This document shows, one piece after another, positions 8,455-17,360 of a stretch of DNA of 64,000 nt. The stretch lies in contig NZ_AP025487.1 of the NCBI RefSeq assembly GCF_024347475.1, positions 186,001-250,000 on the forward strand. Reading direction: 5' to 3'. Numbering within the stretch: position 1 is the stretch's first letter; each line of letters begins with the position of its first letter. Origin of the DNA: Vibrio fortis (GTDB lineage Bacteria > Pseudomonadota > Gammaproteobacteria > Enterobacterales > Vibrionaceae). The position numbers and the translations under genes are program-made. The notes beneath the pieces were generated by a model. The model made no database searches and was not told the DNA's origin. It saw nothing but the letters and a program-made list of their open reading frames with translations.

Positions 8455-10611
8455 ATGACAACACAAGCATCTAGGCAATCACAAGTTGATAATTCAGATG
8501 AGATAGATTTAGGGAAACTGATTGGCACTTTGTTGGACGCTAAATGGTGGATTATTGTTACAACATTTTGTTTCTTAATCGTTGGCGTTGTATATGCACT
8601 TTTGGCAACACCAGTATTTAAAGCTGACGCTTTGGTTCAGGTAGAGGAGAAGTCAGCGGGAGTGCCGGGCCTTTCTGATATCTCAGACATGTTTGCTTCA
8701 GAATCATCATCAGACACTGAAATTCAAATTATCAAGTCACGGATGGTCGTGGGCAATACAGTCGATAAGCTTCAACTGACCATTAACGTGGAGCCTAAAT
8801 ACTTTCCAATAATAGGGAAGGGATTTGCTCGCCTTATGGAACAAGATAAGCCTGTTCTGGAAGTAAATTCTCTTGAGGTTCCAAAAGAGCTGCTCGGTCA
8901 GAGCATGATTTTAACCGTTGTTAGAGGTGACCAATTCAGTGTTTCTTACGATGGTCAAGAATTGTTGGAAGGAAAAGTCGGTGAATTAGTCGAAGATAAC
9001 GGCATCAAAATTGGTGTGATCTCAATTGATGCTAATCCTGGCACTCAATTTAAAATCACTAAGTCAGCACGCTTGTTAACTATTGCCGATTTACAAGAGC
9101 AGCTAGGGGTATCTGAGCAAGGCAAAAAAACGGGTATTTTACGCTTAGTTCTAGAAGGTGAAAATCCAGAGGAAATTCAGAATATTCTTAACAGCATCGC
9201 ATCAGATTACCTGATGCAGAATGTAGAGCGCACATCAGCAGAAGCCGAGAAAAGTCTGCAATTCTTACGAGGCCACCTGCCAGATATTAAACAACAGCTT
9301 GATAAATCTGAAGGTAAATTGAATCAATTTAAGATAGAGAATGATTCGGTTGACCTAGCGTTAGAAGCTGAATCTGTGTTGAAAACCATGGTCACAATCG
9401 AATCTCAGCTTAATGAGTTAACATTTAAAGAGGCAGATATTGCTCAGAGGTTCAAAAAAAGTCACCCAGCGTATTTAGCTCTGATTGAAAAACGTAGCAC
9501 CCTTGAAGGAGAAAAGCTTCGCTTAGAGAACATGGTGGCTAAAATGCCGCAAACTCAACAAGAGGTGATTCGATTAAGTCGCGATGTTGAAGTCAATCAA
9601 GCAATATATCTGCAGCTTATTGAAAAGGTACAAGAATTAAACGTAATGAAGGCTAGTGCAGTCGGGAATGTTAGGGTTTTAGATTACGCTGAGACTTTAG
9701 AAGAACCAGTGAAACCTAAAAAAGCCATTATTGTTGTGATTGCGACTTTATTAGGTGGGCTACTTTCCATCGCGTTTGTCTTAATTAAAGAGGTGCTTCA
9801 TAAAGGCGTTGAGAACCCAGATGAAATTGAAGCTATTGGCTTGCCAGTCTATGCTAGCGTACCAAAATCGGATTTACAGTTAGAGTTAACCAATCGTTTT
9901 AAATCCAAGAAGCATAAGATCTCAGGTACTCAAGCGCTTTTAGCAGAATCTAATCCTGCAGATCTCTCAATCGAGGCTCTACGTGGTCTACGTACAAGCC
10001 TTCATTTCGCCATGCTTGAAGCAAAGAACAATATCTTGATGATTTCAGGACCTGCGCCAGGTATAGGTAAATCTTTCATTTCGACCAACTTTGCTGCAGT
10101 TGCTGCAAAAACGGGCCAAAAGGTGTTGTTGATCGATGCGGATATGCGTAAAGGTTACTTACAACAAAGCTTTGGTGTTAAATGGGATGATGGTCTTTCT
10201 GATATGTTAATCAGTAAAAATGACTTTGTAGAGTCAATTAAGTCAACACAGATAGATAACTTGGATATTGTAACTCGAGGTCAGGTACCACCAAATCCAT
10301 CAGAATTGTTAATGCACTCTAGATTTGCTGAATTGATGGAGTGGGCATCGGATGCATATGATTTAGTAATTGTTGATACACCGCCAGTATTGGCAGTAAC
10401 AGATCCAAGTGTTGTAGGGGCGTATGCTGGTACGACATTGATGGTAGCTCGCTTTGGCCAAAACTCGATTAAAGAGATAGAAGTAGCACGCAATCGCTTC
10501 GAGCAATCTGGCATTGATGTGAAAGGCGTAATTTTCAATGCTATAGAGAAAAAGGCTTCCAGCTCTTATGGTTATGGTTACTATAACTACTCATATAAGA
10601 GTGACTCCTAA
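8455..10611 (+). CDS. wzc: Tyrosine autokinase/polysaccharide co-polymerase Wzc
   Basis: Inner-membrane co-polymerase that controls chain length and links to Wza. The 718-residue product has a Wzz domain with a first membrane helix (about residues 34-54) and a long periplasmic coiled region. A second helix follows near 420-440 (KKAIIVVIATLLGGLLSIAFV). The cytoplasmic BY-kinase has Walker A GPAPGIGKS at 532-540, Walker A' LLIDADMRKG, and Walker B LVIVDTPP. The tail YGYGYYNYSYKSDS holds six tyrosines (705, 707, 709, 710, 712, 714), the phosphorylation cluster. Downstream of wza-wzb, it is the last export gene before the sugar-specific part of the operon. Confidence 0.95.
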   Translation: MTTQASRQSQVDNSDEIDLGKLIGTLLDAKWWIIVTTFCFLIVGVVYALLATPVFKADALVQVEEKSAGVPGLSDISDMFASESSSDTEIQIIKSRMVVGNTVDKLQLTINVEPKYFPIIGKGFARLMEQDKPVLEVNSLEVPKELLGQSMILTVVRGDQFSVSYDGQELLEGKVGELVEDNGIKIGVISIDANPGTQFKITKSARLLTIADLQEQLGVSEQGKKTGILRLVLEGENPEEIQNILNSIASDYLMQNVERTSAEAEKSLQFLRGHLPDIKQQLDKSEGKLNQFKIENDSVDLALEAESVLKTMVTIESQLNELTFKEADIAQRFKKSHPAYLALIEKRSTLEGEKLRLENMVAKMPQTQQEVIRLSRDVEVNQAIYLQLIEKVQELNVMKASAVGNVRVLDYAETLEEPVKPKKAIIVVIATLLGGLLSIAFVLIKEVLHKGVENPDEIEAIGLPVYASVPKSDLQLELTNRFKSKKHKISGTQALLAESNPADLSIEALRGLRTSLHFAMLEAKNNILMISGPAPGIGKSFISTNFAAVAAKTGQKVLLIDADMRKGYLQQSFGVKWDDGLSDMLISKNDFVESIKSTQIDNLDIVTRGQVPPNPSELLMHSRFAELMEWASDAYDLVIVDTPPVLAVTDPSVVGAYAGTTLMVARFGQNSIKEIEVARNRFEQSGIDVKGVIFNAIEKKASSSYGYGYYNYSYKSDS

Positions 10612-10625
10612 TTTAAATTATTTAG

Positions 10626-10668
10626 TGAACACCAAAATAAATGGTTAAAAATATTACTAGGGTGTTCA
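10626..10668 (+). repeat. Inverted repeat between wzc and cysD
   Basis: TGAACACC (10626-10633) and GGTGTTCA (10661-10668) form a perfect 8-bp inverted repeat around a 27-base AT-rich loop. No T-run follows. It may be an mRNA hairpin at the boundary between export and sulfation genes; nothing shows a function. Confidence 0.4.
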
Positions 10669-10702
10669 GTATAAGAATTAACCTTCAAAAAGAAAAAGTA
10701 TT

Positions 10703-11617
10703 ATGGATATTTCAAACGCTCGAATGACTCACCTAAAACAGCTGGAAGCTGAGTCAATACACATTATTCGCGAGGTAGCTGCTGAGTTTGACAACCCAGT
10801 AATGCTGTACTCTGTCGGTAAAGATTCTGCAGTAATGCTGCACTTGGCAATGAAAGCATTTTATCCAGCACCGCCTCCATTTCCACTAATGCATGTAGAT
10901 ACTACATTTAAGTTTAAGGAAATGATTGAGTTTCGCGATCGCATGGCGAAAAAAATGGGCATGGAATTGATCGTGCATCAAAACCAAGAGGGTATTGATG
11001 CTAATATCAACCCGTTTGATCACGGTAGTGCTAAATATACCGATATTATGAAAACTCAAGGTTTGAAACAGGCACTAGATAAGCATCAATTTGATGCTGC
11101 ATTTGGCGGCGCTCGTCGTGACGAAGAGAAATCTCGTGCTAAAGAGCGCGTATACTCATTCCGTGACAAAAATCATCGCTGGGATCCAAAAAGTCAACGT
11201 CCCGAATTGTGGAATATCTTTAATGGCAAAGTAAACAAAGGTGAAAGCATTCGAGTATTTCCTCTTTCTAACTGGACAGAACTCGATATTTGGCAGTACA
11301 TCTATCTAGAAAACATTGATATCGTACCTCTATACCTAGCAGCTGAACGCCCAGTAGTAGAGCGTGATGGGACGCTAATCATGGTTGACGATGAGCGTCT
11401 ACCATTAGCTGAAGGCGAGAAGCCAATGATGAAGAAAGTCCGCTTCCGTACCCTCGGCTGCTACCCACTGACCGGTGCAGTAGAGTCTGATGCAACAACG
11501 CTTCCAGAAGTTATCCAAGAAATGCTTCTTACCAAAACATCCGAGCGCCAAGGGCGAGTCATCGACCACGATTCTTCAGGCTCGATGGAGAAGAAGAAAA
11601 TGGAAGGTTATTTCTAA
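10703..11617 (+). CDS. cysD: Sulfate adenylyltransferase subunit 2 (CysD)
   Basis: Catalytic subunit of ATP sulfurylase, which makes adenosine 5'-phosphosulfate from ATP and sulfate with CysN. The 304-residue product has the PAPS-reductase/N-type ATP pyrophosphatase fold with the PP-loop SVGKDS at 37-42. It also has family segments such as [31 protein letters not shown] and the conserved C-terminus [14 protein letters not shown]. Usual length is about 302. It is separated from its partner cysN by a small four-helix-bundle gene. Its place after wzc, not in an assimilation cluster, suggests it feeds polysaccharide sulfation; whether another cysDN copy exists elsewhere cannot be seen here. Confidence 0.95.
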   Translation: MDISNARMTHLKQLEAESIHIIREVAAEFDNPVMLYSVGKDSAVMLHLAMKAFYPAPPPFPLMHVDTTFKFKEMIEFRDRMAKKMGMELIVHQNQEGIDANINPFDHGSAKYTDIMKTQGLKQALDKHQFDAAFGGARRDEEKSRAKERVYSFRDKNHRWDPKSQRPELWNIFNGKVNKGESIRVFPLSNWTELDIWQYIYLENIDIVPLYLAAERPVVERDGTLIMVDDERLPLAEGEKPMMKKVRFRTLGCYPLTGAVESDATTLPEVIQEMLLTKTSERQGRVIDHDSSGSMEKKKMEGYF

Positions 11618-11649
11618 TCCTCGAAGGATTAGATATAGCTTTTAGTTTT

Positions 11650-11660
11650 TAGCTCTCAGC
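11650..11660 (+). repeat. Short flanking repeat before the inserted four-helix gene
   Basis: TAGCTCTCAGC here matches TAGCTGTCAGC at 12111-12121 in 10 of 11 positions, in direct orientation. The surrounding bases (TTTTAGTTTTTAGCTCTCAG) resemble the AGCT/TCAGC intergenic repeats seen in many Vibrio genomes. Together the two copies bracket the small gene inside cysD-cysN. Confidence 0.5.
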
Positions 11661-11765
11661 TTTCAGATTTTTACACGAGATAGAGTGACGGGCCGCATGT
11701 ATAAATGTGCGTTCTAGTAAATATCAATGAGTTTGGTCATCATTTTTATTTTTTAAGAGGTGATG

Positions 11766-12113
11766 ATGAACTTTGAAAAACTAGAAATTTGGCAACGTTC
11801 TGCTCGGTTAGCAGCTGAACTGTATAAAGCAACGAGTCAATTGAAAGATTTTGGTTATAGGGACCAACTGACAAGAGCTGGCTTATCTGTCCCCAGTAAT
11901 ATTGCAGAGGGCATGACTCGAAGCAGCTCAAAAGAGAAATGTCGATTTCTTGAAATAGCTCGTTCATCCATAGCTGAAGCGCGAACGCAAATATATATAG
12001 GCATTGAAATAAACTACCTGCCTCGCAAAGAAGCACGGAAATGGTTAGATGAAACTAAGCAAATCTCTGCCATGATTTCGGGCCTAATGCAAAAAATCAA
12101 AACTGATTCTTAG
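11766..12113 (+). CDS. Four-helix-bundle protein (23S rRNA IVS/S23-like family)
   Basis: Small helical protein of the family first named for proteins encoded in 23S rRNA intervening sequences; its function is unknown. The 115-residue product shows the family signature MNFEKLEIWQRSARLAAELY near the N-terminus, then GLSVPSNIAEGMTRSSSKEKCRFLEIARSS and a final helix ARKWLDETKQISAMISGLMQKI. Start ATG 11766 has AAGAGG five bases upstream; ATG 11763 and GTG 11760 are less well spaced. It interrupts the cysD-cysN pair, which is normally contiguous, and short TAGCT-TCAGC repeats flank it, with the stop codon inside the right copy. This fits insertion as a unit. It shows no link to sulfation. Confidence 0.85.
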   Translation: MNFEKLEIWQRSARLAAELYKATSQLKDFGYRDQLTRAGLSVPSNIAEGMTRSSSKEKCRFLEIARSSIAEARTQIYIGIEINYLPRKEARKWLDETKQISAMISGLMQKIKTDS

Positions 12114-12144
12114 CTGTCAGCTTAAAGCTATATGCTGATAGCTA
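12111..12144 (+). repeat. Inverted repeat at the 3' end of the four-helix gene
   Basis: TAGCTGTCAGC (12111-12121) and GCTGATAGCTA (12134-12144) are inverted with one mismatch around a 12-base loop. The first TAG is the stop codon of the four-helix gene. The left arm repeats the element at 11650-11660. Confidence 0.55.
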
Positions 12145-12160
12145 AATAAAAGGACTATCA

Positions 12161-13585
12161 ATGAGTAACCAATCCTCCCTAATCGCTTCTGACATCGAAG
12201 CGTACCTAAAGCAACACGAAAATAAAGACTTATTAAGTTTCCTAACTTGCGGTAACGTAGATGATGGTAAATCAACCCTGATTGGCCGATTACTGCATGA
12301 CTCCAAAATGATCTTTGAAGATCACATGGCAGCAATTAAAAGTGACTCTAAAAAGTTCAATACAACAGATCAAGAGTTTGACTTAGCGTTACTGGTTGAT
12401 GGCCTTCAATCTGAACGTGAGCAAGGCATTACCATTGATGTTGCTTACCGTTACTTTTCAACAGACAAGCGTAAGTTTATTATCGCAGACTGCCCGGGGC
12501 ATGAACAATACACCCGTAACATGGCAACGGGGGCGTCAAACTGTGACTTGGCGATTGTAATGATAGATGCTCGAAAGGGCGTGCAAACACAAACGAAACG
12601 CCACTCTTATATTGCGTCATTACTTGGTATTAAGCACGTTATCGTAGCGATAAATAAGATGGACCTAGTCGATTACAGTCAAGAAACTTATCGTAAAATT
12701 AAAGCAGACTATAAAGCCTTTGCTGAGCAGTTAGAAATTCCAGATATTCGTTTTGTACCAATCTCAGCACTTTGTGGGGACAATGTGGTTGATCGTTCTG
12801 AGAAGATGGATTGGTACCCAGGTGCGACATTGATGCAGTTGCTTGAAACAGTAAAAATCAATGAAGACAAAAACCTCGATGTATTCCGCTTGCCTGTTCA
12901 ATATGTAAATCGACCTAATCTCGACTTCCGTGGTTTCTGCGGTACTATTGCCAGTGGCGTGATTAATGTCGGCGATAATATTGTCGCTTATCCTTCAGGT
13001 AAAACCTCTTCTGTTGAAAGCATCGTCACAGCGGACGGTGACTTAGATAGTGCTTTTGCCGGTCAAGCGATTACTCTAACCTTGGAAGATGAAATAGATA
13101 TCTCTCGTGGTGATGTCATTGTTAAAGCAACAGAAGACACAGCTAAATTGCCAACTACTACAAACAGTTTTGAAGCGACAATTGTTTGGATGAATGAAGC
13201 CGAACTTCAGCCAGGCAAAGAGTATGAAATTAAAATCGGATCTAAAAATACTTTTGGTCAAGTTGAATCAATTCAGCACCGTATTGATGTTAATACCCTA
13301 GAGCAGCACGATTCAACAGAACTGCAACTCAATGAAATTGCAAGCTGCATTGTTGAAACAGCTAGTAGTGTAGTTATAGATAAATATAGTACTAACAATG
13401 GGACCGGTTCATTTATTATCATTGATCGTTTGACGAATATTACAGTTGGAGCTGGGATGATTACCAATACTATATTTGAGAATAATGACAGCTTAGATGA
13501 ATTACGCTCTTATACAGATGCAGAAGTTGCACTAAATAGACTTATATGTGATAAATTTCCTGAGTGGGGAGCTAAAAGAATATGA
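12161..13585 (+). CDS. cysN: Sulfate adenylyltransferase subunit 1, GTPase (CysN)
   Basis: Regulatory GTPase subunit of ATP sulfurylase; GTP hydrolysis drives APS formation by CysD. The 474-residue product is EF-Tu-like. It has G1 GNVDDGKST (31-39), the switch segment [16 protein letters not shown]3 [17 protein letters not shown] and G4 NKMD, followed by two beta-barrel domains. There is no fused APS kinase domain; cysC is separate at 28405. The stop overlaps the following sulfotransferase start (ATGA), so APS synthesis and sulfate transfer are translationally coupled. This is good evidence that this copy serves polysaccharide sulfation. Confidence 0.95.
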   Translation: MSNQSSLIASDIEAYLKQHENKDLLSFLTCGNVDDGKSTLIGRLLHDSKMIFEDHMAAIKSDSKKFNTTDQEFDLALLVDGLQSEREQGITIDVAYRYFSTDKRKFIIADCPGHEQYTRNMATGASNCDLAIVMIDARKGVQTQTKRHSYIASLLGIKHVIVAINKMDLVDYSQETYRKIKADYKAFAEQLEIPDIRFVPISALCGDNVVDRSEKMDWYPGATLMQLLETVKINEDKNLDVFRLPVQYVNRPNLDFRGFCGTIASGVINVGDNIVAYPSGKTSSVESIVTADGDLDSAFAGQAITLTLEDEIDISRGDVIVKATEDTAKLPTTTNSFEATIVWMNEAELQPGKEYEIKIGSKNTFGQVESIQHRIDVNTLEQHDSTELQLNEIASCIVETASSVVIDKYSTNNGTGSFIIIDRLTNITVGAGMITNTIFENNDSLDELRSYTDAEVALNRLICDKFPEWGAKRI

Positions 13586-14349
13586 ATCATGAAAAAGATA
13601 TGCAAGTAGTTATTTTGGGAATGCATCGAAGTGGCACATCTATATTAAGCAAAGTACTATCATCACTGGGCGTAAATATGGGCGAGTTTGATGAAAAGAT
13701 ATACATTTCAAATGTAGAAGGGCATTTTGAAGATTTAAGGATGCTCGAAATTAACGAGCGTATCTTGAAAAATCTGCAGTGTTCTTGGGATAAACCACCT
13801 AGTATTGAGCGCATTAGAAAAAACAAGTCTTGGATTGCGCAAGAGTATAATGACTATATAAAAAGTAAAAAAGGCATTTGGGGAGTAAAGGAGCCAAGAT
13901 TATCTTTGTTTTCAGATATATTCTGTGATTTAACACCTAATGCAAGAATTATCTACTGTTTAAGAGATGAAAACGAGGTGGCAAAATCTCTAAACGTCCG
14001 CGAAGGGATGCCTATAGAAACTGGTTTAGAACTAAAAAAAATTTATGACGAAACTATTAGTGCAAGCATCCGAGGGAGAGATTACTTGCTTGTAGAGTAT
14101 ACGAAGCTAACGCAAAATCCAGATGAAGTGCTAAAGGAAATATGCCAGTTTCTATCACTTGAATACACTAAAACCGCCATTGAACACATAAAACGACCTA
14201 ATGATCTAAAGAATAAGAAAAGGGAAGTTTTAGCTCAATCTATGTATTCCCATATAATAACAGCCATAAGAGAGCCTAGAAAAATATTTAGAAAGGAGAC
14301 ATTGAATCTGATGGCTTTGTATTTTAGAAGAATAAGGGAAGTTATTTAA
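13582..14349 (+). CDS. PAPS-dependent sulfotransferase
   Basis: Predicted to transfer sulfate from PAPS to a sugar hydroxyl of the capsule unit in the cytoplasm. The 255-residue product has the 5'-phosphosulfate-binding loop GMHRSGTS at 13-20. The 3'-phosphate-binding segment is [18 protein letters not shown], in the position of the family's R-x7-S type motif. The acceptor sugar cannot be read from sequence. The ATG overlaps the cysN stop by four bases, and the acyltransferase gene starts directly after its stop codon, so it belongs to this operon. The bases become AT-rich from this gene onwards, suggesting the strain-specific core begins here. Family assignment is firm; substrate is inferred from context. 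Confidence 0.85.
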   Translation: MNHEKDMQVVILGMHRSGTSILSKVLSSLGVNMGEFDEKIYISNVEGHFEDLRMLEINERILKNLQCSWDKPPSIERIRKNKSWIAQEYNDYIKSKKGIWGVKEPRLSLFSDIFCDLTPNARIIYCLRDENEVAKSLNVREGMPIETGLELKKIYDETISASIRGRDYLLVEYTKLTQNPDEVLKEICQFLSLEYTKTAIEHIKRPNDLKNKKREVLAQSMYSHIITAIREPRKIFRKETLNLMALYFRRIREVI

Positions 14350-15024
14350 ATGAGTTTACTTTCTTCTTTGAAGAGTAAAACTAGCGGTTCTAAGTTTAGT
14401 ACCCCTGTTAACTTTAACTATGTATTATATAAAGGGCTTATACCACTTCTTAGAGCATTATTTTCTAGCTTTATTATTCGTGGCCGGATAAAGCTACCTC
14501 TATATTTGGGAAAGAGGGTTACAGTTAGAAACAAGCACCTTCTAGAAAGTGGTAAAGGTCTATATCTAGGCGATTACTCGTATATTGACTGCCTTAGTAA
14601 ACAAGGCATAAAAATAGGAGAGCGAGTAACAATAAGAGAGTTTGCCTGGATTCAGCTTACTTCTACTTTAAGCAACCCAGGCGAACAAATTTCGATTGGA
14701 CATCACACTTACATAGGACCAAGAGTTGTAATAGGGGCGGCAGCTCCGGTATTTATTGGAAATAACTGTCAGTTAGGTTCCGGCGTAAATTTAATAGCTG
14801 AAAATCATCAGTTTAGTGCTGATCAAAAGATTTTTGACCAAGAAGTTACAAGGAAAGGAATAAAAATTGGCGATGATTGTTGGATAGGTAATAATGTAAT
14901 AATACTTGATGGGGTAGAGATCGGAAGCGGTTGTGTTATCGGTGCCGGTAGTGTGGTTAGTAAATCATTACCAGAAAAAATAGTAGCCGCAGGTATACCA
15001 GCAAAAATAATAAAGAGTAGATAA
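14350..15024 (+). CDS. Hexapeptide-repeat O-acyltransferase (WcaF/LacA-like)
   Basis: Left-handed beta-helix acyltransferase, probably O-acetylating a sugar of the capsule unit. The 224-residue product contains hexapeptide repeats: YLGDYSYIDCL, IKIGERVTIREFAWIQL, ISIGHHTYIGPRVVIGAAAPVFIGNNCQLGSGV, and near the end IKIGDDCWIGNNVIILDGVEIGSGCVIGAGSVVSKSL with AAGIPAKII. The NH and H residues of LIAENHQFS could supply the catalytic His. The start codon follows the sulfotransferase stop with no gap. Acetyl-CoA is the usual donor in the family; the acceptor is unknown. Confidence 0.8.
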   Translation: MSLLSSLKSKTSGSKFSTPVNFNYVLYKGLIPLLRALFSSFIIRGRIKLPLYLGKRVTVRNKHLLESGKGLYLGDYSYIDCLSKQGIKIGERVTIREFAWIQLTSTLSNPGEQISIGHHTYIGPRVVIGAAAPVFIGNNCQLGSGVNLIAENHQFSADQKIFDQEVTRKGIKIGDDCWIGNNVIILDGVEIGSGCVIGAGSVVSKSLPEKIVAAGIPAKIIKSR

Positions 15025-15027
15025 AGG

Positions 15028-16275
15028 TTGAAATATTTTCTTTCTTTAATGTTAGTATTGCTACTATTCTCAATGAAAATAGTATTAATACCTTTAGGAT
15101 CTTCAGGGTTAAGAGTCGAAGATTTGCTAATATTAATTCTGCTAGTTTTTTTTGTGGTAGAAAAATGTAATGGCAATAGTAATGAAAGGTTTAGTGTCAA
15201 TATAGCGCTATTTATATATCTTATTTTTTTATCTGTGAACCTTATATCTGCAACGTTAAACTCATTGATAGGTAATGTTAGATTCTTAGAGTCACTTTTA
15301 TTTGTACTAAAGAGCTTTGAATTGATGTTCTTGGTCTATTTGGGGGCTAAGTCACGCTCTTATAGTGTGAATATTGATTATATATTTAGATTCTATATTA
15401 TATATTGTTTTATGATATTTGGCCTTCAGAGGCTAGGTGTCCTTGAATCTTTTAATGCTTTTTCTATAGACAGGTTTTCGGCAAATACAAATGGGCCATA
15501 TGAGCTTGCCTTAATAGCTGGCGTGTTATTTTTTTACTTTTTTGGTAGCAAGAATTGGATATATTCTATTTTTTCTTTGATTATAGTCTTATTAACTGCT
15601 TCAAGGGTTACCATTGTCTCTGTTATTTTTATTTCGATACTTTCCTTACTTTTTAATAAAGATGTAAACATTAAGAAAAAATACTTTCTAATGTTTCTTC
15701 CGCTTGGTTTTATTACTACTTTTACAATCGTTTTAGTATTTTATTTTTCTGATGGTGGTTTTTACTTTTTTGAGAGGATTCAGCAAGCACTTTCGATTGA
15801 AACATACAATACGCTGTTATATCTAGCCGAGAAATCGATAATTGCGAGTTCAATGGATCAATATCATTCTTTAGCGTATGGGGATGGTATGAATGAAGCC
15901 TTATCAATGTCTGGCGATGGTAGTTCTATAATAAGATTTTACCGTTGGTTGATTTTAGTGAAAACGGTTTTTTCTGAACCGAGTACTGCTATTATTGGGC
16001 TAGGTCCGTCTTTTGCTAGTTTAGCTGTTGATGGTCATTACATTAGAGTTTTAACAGAGTCCGGTTTAATCGGTCTTGCAGTTTTTATTTTTTTTATATT
16101 GACTATCTATAGGAGAACAAGCAATCTCTTTATCAAACAAATGATTGCTCTTATGTGCCTGTCTGCACTGTTTATAGATATATTTGTCGCTATAAAACCG
16201 ATGATAATGTTTTGGTTTCTTATAGGGTACCACTACAAAGATGTGAAACTTAATAGTAATAAAGGTAATATGTGA
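15028..16275 (+). CDS. wzy: Wzy-type O-antigen/capsule polymerase
   Basis: Predicted polymerase joining lipid-linked repeat units in the periplasm. The 415-residue product is highly hydrophobic, with about 10-12 membrane segments. A large periplasmic loop (about residues 245-320) includes AEKSIIASSMDQYHSLAYGDGMN and GSSIIRFYRWLILV, and is followed by GLGPSF, HYIRVLTESGLIGLAVFIFF. This is the layout of Wzy_C/O-antigen ligase-like polymerases. The start is uncertain: TTG 15028 gives a full first membrane helix and has AAAGAG 10 bases upstream, while ATG 15049 would remove seven residues. The gene is very AT-rich. It is the only polymerase candidate in the window. Confidence 0.8.
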   Translation: MKYFLSLMLVLLLFSMKIVLIPLGSSGLRVEDLLILILLVFFVVEKCNGNSNERFSVNIALFIYLIFLSVNLISATLNSLIGNVRFLESLLFVLKSFELMFLVYLGAKSRSYSVNIDYIFRFYIIYCFMIFGLQRLGVLESFNAFSIDRFSANTNGPYELALIAGVLFFYFFGSKNWIYSIFSLIIVLLTASRVTIVSVIFISILSLLFNKDVNIKKKYFLMFLPLGFITTFTIVLVFYFSDGGFYFFERIQQALSIETYNTLLYLAEKSIIASSMDQYHSLAYGDGMNEALSMSGDGSSIIRFYRWLILVKTVFSEPSTAIIGLGPSFASLAVDGHYIRVLTESGLIGLAVFIFFILTIYRRTSNLFIKQMIALMCLSALFIDIFVAIKPMIMFWFLIGYHYKDVKLNSNKGNM

Positions 16276-17357
16276 TGAAGGTTTGTTTCCTTATGCGAAG
16301 TGAGTTCAAAAAAGTTCACGGAGGCGATGTCGTACAGGTACTCAATTATGTAAAATACCTTGAAGAACTTGGTAATACTTGTAAGCTGGTAGGGAGGTTT
16401 CCCAAGGAAGAGTTTGATGTCTATATTATAGTTAACATTGATAGACCTATAGAAGTCTATTCATATTATAGACATATAAAGAGAAAAAATAAACCTTTCT
16501 TTGTTGTGCCTATTCATCATCCAATTGATGCTGTTTCTAAATATGAAATAGAAATTAGGGGAGGTGTTGGTGGTCTACTTGCTAGTATTGTACCTGATTT
16601 TTACAAAAGAGAAAAAATTAAGAATATTTCAAGGTTTGTGAAAAGGAAATGGTACTTAAAATTAATATTCATGACTATGTTCTTAGATTACAAGAAGGTT
16701 ATCAAGAATGTTATCGAGAACGCTGAGTGTGTATTCTGCATAAGTAACCAGGAAAAGCGAGAGATTGCTAATAGATTTAATGTTGAATTTAAATCAAAAA
16801 TAGTTAGAAACGGTGTTGATATAACTAATGATGTTGTTCATGAAGCAGAAGAGCGGAACTTCGACTTAGTTGTGGTTGGTAGGATAGAAGAAAGAAAAAA
16901 TCAAATATCGATAATAAAGGCAATGAGTGCCGAGAGGTTTAACATAGTGTTTGTGGGAGCAATGGATAGAAAACCAACTCCTTACCAAAACGAGTTTCTC
17001 AAGTTAGTTAATGCTAATGAAAGGCTTATTTATAAAGGGAAATTATCTCAAAAAGAGCTGTTTTCTTTATATTCAAATTGCAAGGTATTGGTTAATGCAT
17101 CGTTCTTTGAAGTGTCTCCTTTAGTTGATATAGAAGCGGCACTTTTTGGATGTCGGGTTGTTTCTACTCAGTTCGGATATACTAGTGAGAACATTTGTGA
17201 TGTAAAACTAGTTAATCCATACTGTATCGAGAGCATTAATTCTGTTTGTAAAGAAGCCCTAGTATCAAGTGATATAAAACATCATATAGATACAAAAGTG
17301 TTATCTTGGAAAAGAACTTCGCAAGTTATTCACGACAGTATTACAGCTTTAGGTTAG
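16275..17357 (+). CDS. Glycosyltransferase, GT4-like (first of a tandem pair)
   Basis: GT-B fold glycosyltransferase for the repeat unit. The 360-residue product starts MKVCFLMRSEFKKVHGGDVVQVLNYVKYL. Its C-terminal half holds DLVVVGRIEERKNQISIIKAM, FVGAMDRKPTPYQNEFL and YSNCKVLVNASFFEVSPLVDIEAALFGCRVV, the donor-binding region of GT4 enzymes. The ATG at 16275 shares its A with the TGA stop of the polymerase gene (TGATG), so the two are coupled. It resembles the next protein over most of its length (MRSEF/LRSDA..GGDV.. start, HHP, RIE.RKNQ, ASWFEV/ASFFEV), indicating duplication. Donor and linkage are unknown. Confidence 0.8.
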   Translation: MKVCFLMRSEFKKVHGGDVVQVLNYVKYLEELGNTCKLVGRFPKEEFDVYIIVNIDRPIEVYSYYRHIKRKNKPFFVVPIHHPIDAVSKYEIEIRGGVGGLLASIVPDFYKREKIKNISRFVKRKWYLKLIFMTMFLDYKKVIKNVIENAECVFCISNQEKREIANRFNVEFKSKIVRNGVDITNDVVHEAEERNFDLVVVGRIEERKNQISIIKAMSAERFNIVFVGAMDRKPTPYQNEFLKLVNANERLIYKGKLSQKELFSLYSNCKVLVNASFFEVSPLVDIEAALFGCRVVSTQFGYTSENICDVKLVNPYCIESINSVCKEALVSSDIKHHIDTKVLSWKRTSQVIHDSITALG

Positions 17358-17360
17358 GCA

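Noticed and set aside
11628..12145. Insertion sequence inside cysD-cysN
   Set aside because: The inserted gene is a four-helix-bundle protein with no transposase motif and no clear target duplication.
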